DNA of 64,000 nt from Ciona savignyi. Taxonomy: Eukaryota > Chordata > Ascidiacea > Phlebobranchia > Cionidae. The position numbers were made by a program, and so were the translations under genes. The notes below the pieces were generated by a model, which worked only from the letters and a program-made list of their open reading frames with translations, did not search any database and had not been told where the DNA came from. Below, in pieces: positions 47,301 to 64,000 of this stretch (the first letter of the stretch is position 1; each line of letters starts with the position of its first letter). The stretch is from contig CH002950.1 in assembly GCA_000149265.1 (NCBI GenBank), positions 845,384-909,383 on the forward strand, read 5' to 3'.

Positions 47301-48490
47301 TGGGCAATGTACTTTGCAGATGTGGTTTAAAATAAGTGATTTACAAATGTCTTCAACATAACAATTCTGTTAACCTGACTGAGAGCATGAGGTAATCTGA
47401 TGATTACCTGTGGCATAAAACCCTTATTTGGCTCACCTACAGGGATACACAAGTAACCTAGGGTTTTGGGTCATTTAAAAACCTTTTTATAGCATAATTA
47501 CTGATACAAGAAATACGCTATAAGAAAGCTGATCTATTAGGTTGAACATGAGTAAAATAATACTTTCATAAAAGGTTCTTTACCATTCATGGGGCTTGAT
47601 CTTCATTTTTTTACACATACAAAACAAATGTCCGTATATAACACAAATAAATAAAAAAATAACCTTCTACTATTACTGGTCACATTTTTAGCATCTACTA
47701 TCCACGAAATCTTGTAGTCAGTTGCCCCTGGCCCAAATACTCCACATCTTAGTACGGCGTTTCTGTTATTTGTAGCATCTCGAGATCTGGGAAGCGGTTT
47801 GAACTCGATGCCAATACAACCACAAAAAAAGGCTGCAAAATATAATTATAGGTTTAGATATATGTGTGTTTTAAATCTTTCTGTTTTACTGATTTTACCT
47901 AAAATGTTATTGACTACCGGTATATGTATGCATAATACATGCATATCTAATTGTACAGGTATTTTTTTACTATAGTTATAAATTTACAATAGATGACCAG
48001 CCTCCATACAAAGTAAATTCAAGTCTGGCTATTTGGCATAGTGGTTGCATTTCAGGGGGAAAACTAAAAGGATACAAGATTGAAATCAGGTATTATCCCG
48101 TCGGTTGTGTCTTTGGGCAAGTCAGATCACTTCAATCAATGGTAAAAACCACTGATTAAATTAATGGTAAAACACTAAATAAAATGTCATATACAAAAAC
48201 TACAATAGAGCAGATTTAGCAACCTTAAAGTGGGAACATACTTTTCGTGTTATTATATTCTGAGTTTTTTCCAAAGGTGGAGATAAATAAGATTATAAAC
48301 AAGGTATTCTATATACAATTTCTTATTATTAGACAAAACAGCAGATCAACAAGGTGGCCTAAACAGGTTGGTTTAAACATAAATATATACAGAATAAGTC
48401 AAAAAATATAAATTATACATAGGTCCACAAAAAGCAGTTAAACTTACCAAGTAAGACAAGTAGAAATAAAGCAGCTTTGTTTCTTTGCAT
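21858..48490 (-). CDS. PTK7: PTK7-like receptor pseudokinase, seven Ig domains
   Basis: A Wnt/planar-polarity co-receptor family at the plasma membrane. The 23 coding exons (1112 aa; human about 1070) are 48448-48490, 47664-47832, 46912-47051, 42663-42765, 41489-41688, 33840-33996, 31827-31975, 31256-31387, 29757-29897, 29312-29457, 28671-28803, 28046-28174, 27500-27741, 26550-26751, 26149-26284, 25832-25896, 25115-25261, 24644-24755, 24018-24162, 23882-23950, 23081-23232, 22673-22851 and 21858-22105. Phases close throughout. A signal peptide (MQRNKAALFLLVLL) precedes seven Ig domains with C...W...DxGxYxC patterns. The membrane helix is in exon 26149-26284 and carries MIQTIALSV, like the MIQTIGLSV of vertebrate PTK7. 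The kinase domain has GKGRFGEIF and VMVK, but HGD replaces HRD and MLG replaces DFG, so it is a pseudokinase as in the family. The last three exons are duplicated downstream. Confidence 0.93.
23257..23460. mobile_element. MITE, GGGGCAA-end family, complete copy
   Basis: Begins GGGGCAATGCTAAAG and ends CCTCCTTTTAGTTTTCCCA. It is flanked by TTCTAA on both sides, a likely 6-bp target duplication. It sits in the PTK7 intron upstream of exon 23081-23232, at the inner end of the tandem duplication. Confidence 0.65.
24391..24402. promoter_or_regulatory. Palindromic NRF1-like site in PTK7 intron
   Basis: TGCGCATGCGCA is a perfect palindrome and matches the known NRF1 consensus YGCGCAYGCGCR. It lies in an AT-rich intron. 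Binding in this organism is not shown and the match may be chance. Confidence 0.3.
25485..25640. mobile_element. MITE, GGGGCAA-end family, diverged
   Basis: Left part AGGAAGAAATGGGGAAAACTGCACACTAAAAG and right part TATTTTAGTGTTCAATTTTCCTTCTTCCC are imperfect inverted repeats like those of the family. The central ACCCAACACTAATCTCAACC also matches. It lies in a PTK7 intron. Confidence 0.45.
30335..30545. mobile_element. MITE, GGGGCAA-end family
   Basis: AGGGGAAACTAAAAAAGGGACG on the left and CCCTCCTTTTAGTATTGCCC on the right form imperfect inverted repeats, with a GGGGTTGGAGTTAGTTCTGGGG centre (reverse orientation of the family core). It lies in a PTK7 intron between exons 29757-29897 and 31256-31387. 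Confidence 0.55.
31025..31195. mobile_element. MITE, GGGGCAA-end family
   Basis: CTTGGGGAAGGGTGCAAAGTGTACACTAAAAT on the left and TTTTAGTAAACAGATTCCC...CTTAGTGTTGCCCC on the right are imperfect inverted repeats. This is the second copy within 0.5 kb, and it lies in the same intron as the copy at 30335-30545, only about 60 bases from exon 31256-31387. Confidence 0.5.
40931..41173. mobile_element. hAT-type MITE with 8-bp target duplication
   Basis: A 243-bp element starting CAGTGGTTCTTAAACTTG and ending CAAGAACCACTG, inverted repeats typical of hAT transposons. It is flanked by ATTTAGAC at 40923-40930 and 41174-41181, a perfect 8-bp target duplication, the size hAT transposases make. The interior holds three tandem copies of a 54-bp unit (AAAATATATCTGTTAAAAA...GAGCCTAAAGTG). 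No transposase is encoded. Confidence 0.85.
41003..41142. repeat. Three-copy 54-bp tandem repeat inside hAT MITE
   Basis: The unit TTTAAAATATATCTGTTAAAAA(C/G)TTGAGCCTAAAGTG occurs three times, with one to three changes between copies. The repeat is wholly inside the MITE and probably arose within the element family. Confidence 0.8.
45075..45301. repeat. Two-copy tandem repeat, about 114 bp unit
   Basis: Copies 45075-45188 and 45189-45301 share ATATACCAGAAATCGC-type starts, GGTTCTAGTGAAGCAATATTCTA centres and GTACGTTTATACTTAGTGTG ends, with few changes. The copies lie in a PTK7 intron with no sign of coding. Confidence 0.85.
46265..46375. promoter_or_regulatory. AT-rich palindrome cluster with octamer-like motifs
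   Basis: ATGAATTAT and ATAATTCAT (46283-46291 and 46297-46305) form a perfect 9-bp inverted repeat with a 5-base loop. Several ATGCAT and ATGATTAGCAT motifs, resembling POU/homeodomain half sites, lie around it. A second hairpin, TTTCTTGATA/TATCAAGAAA, follows at about 46335-46370. The cluster is 0.5 kb upstream, in gene sense, of exon 42663-42765's intron start. A regulatory role is only a guess. Confidence 0.25.
47360..47460. repeat. Dispersed repeat fragment (AATCTGATGATT type)
   Basis: GCATGAGGTAATCTGATGATTACC and CTCACCTACAGGGATACACAAGTAA resemble blocks at 49795-49885, 11155-11250 and the duplicated 19840-19940 and 22530-22625. Class unknown. Confidence 0.4.
48022..48175. mobile_element. 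tRNA-derived SINE-like repeat, family B
   Basis: TGGCATAGTGGTTGCATTTCAGG resembles a tRNA head. It is followed by a degenerate B box (AGATTGAAATC) and GTCGGTTGTGTCTTTGGGCAAG, the body shared with the copy at 8218-8350. Lies in PTK7 intron 1. Confidence 0.45.
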
Positions 48491-51163
48491 TTCAAATGAC
48501 GTGCTTTAAATATCCATGTAAGATACGGTTTTGATAAATAAGTATAATCTCCAGATTACTCATTCAATCACAAAAACGTAATGGACAAATAAGGCCAATA
48601 CTCAGAGCTAAAGTTTGATCATGTTGGGTAAGGTAGAAACTAATATTTCCTGAGCTTACCCGATCAACCTACAAAATACTGTATTCGGTTAGTTATAAAT
48701 CACAAAGACGCTTCATCTCGTATCTAACGCAGAAGCGGGAGAAACGCTTCCTATCGCAAGTACACACTTACGTTGCGAGCGAGAACCGTTGAATGTTTTG
48801 TTATTCGCAAATGAATCGTGAGTAAAACTACGGGAGAGAAAGGTAGAAGAAGGTAAAGTGACAAAATTACCTTATGTGATGTCTATGCCAGGCCACTCAG
48901 CCTTACTGTGCTCTTTTTTTTTAAATTACAATGTTATTTATTTAACATAGGACAAAAAGTCTTATCTGATATTTGTTCCCTTGAACAAATGTTTAACTTG
49001 CAAGCTGTTTCGTTTGCAAAGTGTATTCTAGTAACAAAGTATTGAACCTAGAGTGATAGGATATCCATGTCTACTTCCGTAAATGGGAAAACGATAGGTG
49101 CGTTTCCATAGGGGAGGCTATTCGTCAGAATACCTCACACCCACCAATGGTTTTGAGAGTTATTGCAGTATGTTGTGTAGATTAACACGTTTCATCAATT
49201 GTGGTAGAACACATTACATTCCTTCAATTTTGGTCAAATTTTAAATTTCCTTCAATTTTGGTATAGCCTGCCAAAGACAGTTGGGTTTAGGCAAAGTCCG
49301 CTTTGTGCTTTGCCCAAGTACACAACCAACTAACCAGCGATCAATTTCGAGTCTACAACCTGCAGGCTGTACTTGTATGCCTGATACGACTACCTATTAA
49401 ATAAAGTCTTATATATATATATATATATATATACAAATACGAACAACCGACGGTGTATTTTTGTTGTTTCAAATCAATATATATTTAGGCCGGTCTACAG
49501 TGCTTGAACAATATTCTACCACATTAGCATATACCCTGGACCGGCCTAAATACATATTGATTTGAAACAAATTGAAACAACAAAAATCTACCCCCGAGGA
49601 TAGGCTATATCCCAAAGCAATGTAGCCTACATATCGAATGATTTGTGGTACAAACAAGTAAAACGACAATTTAAAAAAATATATTGAAACAAGGAAAATT
49701 TGGTCGTCGTGTGACAAATACCCGTAGCCTACATTATATGGTTTAAAATATTGTAAATGTATAGGCCTGTGTCCATTGTAGCCTTTTCAACACACTGCAA
49801 TAGCTCTGGTAACCAAACGGTGGGCATGAGGTAAACTGACAATTGATAATGTTTTAACCTCCGGTGTTTTCCTATCCCCGGGTAAAAATAGAAGTAACAC
49901 ATCATTTTACCACCATAAAAGGTTGTCTGACCGATTTATATATTGCTTCGTATTCAAAAACGGTCCTTACGAGTCCATAATGGGTTTGAAACTTATAGGA
50001 CGGCAAAAAATCGTATTATCACCCGCGTGGATCGAGGAATTAAGACAAACGGTCATGATCACACAGGTGGTAGGTTCGGGCTGTCAATTTACTGCCCGAC
50101 AGTGTTCTGTGGCAAGTTATTATACACATGTTGCGTTGTTCCATTAGATATAAATAAGATCGAAAAAAACTATACACTGTAATAGGGTTGTTAACCTTAA
50201 TCTGGACAAATTTAGGCCTACTATAGGATCCCAATAATGTCCCACAAATGGGGATGGAAATAAGCATGCTCTTATAAAGCAGCTTGAGAACAATTTCCAT
50301 CATCCGTTATACGTGAATATATCCTTGTACAAAAAATAATAATTCCCGGGAGAATAGCAGGGTGGGTACGTAGGTCACCCTTGTTGACCACAACTGGTAG
50401 CTGGCAAGACTGCCATGTAGGCCTACACCAGCAAATATCTTAACGGATACTGCCTGGATCCAAATGATCGAGGTCATAAAGAAACTGAAATAACGTCTCA
50501 ACCAAATGGGGCATAGTGCATTAGCTTCGTTCAAGGTGCCATAATATAGAATATAGATCTATATCTCCGATTTTAAAGCCTAAAACTAGGGCTTTTATCT
50601 CACTGGTTTAACATTCCTTATCTGAAATATCTTTCTTAAACAAATTCACTCCGCTATGTTATGTGTTGTTTGTTGCATTGTTGTATGCGTTCTGGGGTAT
50701 TGCACAGTAAAGACAAGAAGTAAAACTCACCAAAGGCAAGGCGCAAAAAGGCCCATTGAAAAATACTGAACGTCAAAAATAACTTTGTACACGAAAATAA
50801 GAGTGTACTATTATTGTTACGTGATCAAAACGATTTTATACTGGAAAAAAGTATCTGATCGTCGGAACAGTTTTCTAGAAAAATTTCAAACACGACCAGT
50901 CGCACAGTAACGAGTCAACTTTACATATCTACACATTTTGTGCGTTTTCGTTTCTGTAACGAAATTCGAATACCTGTAACGTTTCACTTTTGTCAAAATT
51001 GCGAACTTTATACAAAGTATATGAGAGAACAATAAAAAGAAAAAAAAAAATTGTGTAAAAAGAAGAGAGCTAAAATTGTCAATTATTTTACTATGAAAAA
51101 AGGAACGACGATTGGCGCATCACCTTAGAAAGCCCGTTTACATAAAAAAAATGGCTTCATTGA
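48491..51163. other. Intergenic region, PTK7 promoter side and LYST 3' flank
   Basis: This holds the PTK7 5' flank and the LYST downstream flank. No exon is seen. It contains a TA microsatellite at about 49408-49432, a hairpin element at 49457-49588 and SINE/repeat fragments at 49795-49885 and about 49923-49999. No TATA or initiator for PTK7 can be named with confidence. Confidence 0.45.
49457..49588. repeat. Foldback inverted repeat
   Basis: Left arm 49457-49495 (TTTTTGTTGTTTCAAATCAA...TAGGCCGGTC) and right arm 49539-49588 are near-perfect inverted repeats around a 43-base loop. The right arm has a short insertion. It looks like a small foldback or MITE-like element with no obvious target duplication. 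Confidence 0.75.
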
Positions 51164-51169
51164 TTTATT
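51164..51169 (-). terminator. LYST polyadenylation signal
   Basis: AATAAA on the minus strand, 28 bases downstream of the LYST stop codon. It implies a very short 3' UTR unless a later site is used. Confidence 0.5.
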
Positions 51170-51196
51170 CGACGAAAAGCGAGGCTTGTACCATGG

Positions 51197-63588
<12,392 letters not shown>

Positions 63589-64000
63589 CTAAAAAAGGGT
63601 TTGAATTAAAAGAAAAAATAAAATTTACAAAAAAATCATGGTTTTGGTGAAACAGACAAGTTATTACTCTATTTAACAAAATTATATATTGCAAAACAGT
63701 GAGTATCATGTCAGACTGACAACAGTTAGATTTTGACTTGCATGTCCTTGGGTAAGCCACTTACCAGATGTTGCTTGGACACAGCGGTTTAAGCCAAAAA
63801 AAAACGATCATCACCACCATGCATAACATTCATTTGACTTTGGTCATGTGGTAACCAAATAAATGCCTGTGTTTCAACCTCCCCCATCCCACAATAGCAA
63901 CGAGTGAGAAGGGTAATTGACTATGAACTTGGGGTGTGGATTACACAAAGTTGCCACAATGCAAGATTTATACAAGGATGAGTAAGTAAGTTGGCTTGTA
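63589..64000. other. LYST intron reaching the right edge
   Basis: No further exon was recognised upstream of exon 63432-63588. The gene continues to the right. Confidence 0.5.

Noticed and set aside
49408-49432. TA repeat as a promoter TATA region for PTK7
   Set aside because: It is a simple microsatellite about 0.9 kb from the PTK7 start codon and adjoins a foldback element.

Overview
The window looks like nuclear DNA of an invertebrate chordate, most likely a sea squirt of the Ciona type. This is an inference from AT-rich sequence, short introns with GT-AG borders, many small dispersed repeats, and chordate-like versions of PTK7, LYST and an AP beta subunit. No database search was run. All exon borders were read by hand from splice sites, reading phase and family resemblance. 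Every intron phase in the gene models below closes exactly.

Four protein genes lie on the minus strand, all transcribed right to left. From right to left they are: (1) the 3' half of a LYST-like (Chediak-Higashi/beige) gene, 51197 to beyond 63588, with a PH-BEACH segment, BEACH domain and WD40 repeats; (2) a complete PTK7-like receptor pseudokinase gene, 21858-48490, with a signal peptide, seven Ig domains, one membrane helix and a pseudokinase domain; (3) a secreted, probably GPI-anchored protein of about 592 residues made of about 13 LDL-receptor class A repeats, 8932-17057; (4) the 5' part of an AP-1/AP-2 beta-adaptin gene, 988-4042, which runs off the left edge.

The most striking feature is a direct tandem duplication of about 2.65 kb (18078-20729 and 20730-23390) that repeats the last three coding exons of PTK7. 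Both copies have intact splice sites, identical exon lengths and phases, and a stop codon. They differ at 11 of 579 coding bases, 9 of them silent. The inner end of the duplication falls inside a small inverted-repeat transposon. This is either a real alternative 3' end or two haplotypes placed side by side by the assembler.

Between the AP beta and LDLa genes sits a young non-autonomous LTR retrotransposon (4768-7864), with nearly identical LTRs, a 4-bp target duplication and one 330-codon ORF. The ORF carries a Ty3/gypsy-type protease-like domain whose catalytic DTG has become DES. Other mobile DNA includes a hAT-type MITE with a perfect 8-bp target duplication (40931-41173), a MITE family with GGGGCAA-type ends, tRNA-derived SINEs clustered around the 5' end of the LDLa gene, and a 12-unit minisatellite in a LYST intron in which each unit carries a splice-donor-like motif. 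A 100-N assembly gap interrupts a LYST BEACH exon.

The genes act in separate processes: clathrin adaptor function (AP beta), lysosome-related organelle biogenesis (LYST), planar polarity and Wnt signalling (PTK7) and an unknown cell-surface role (LDLa protein). There is no operon-like logic beyond shared orientation.
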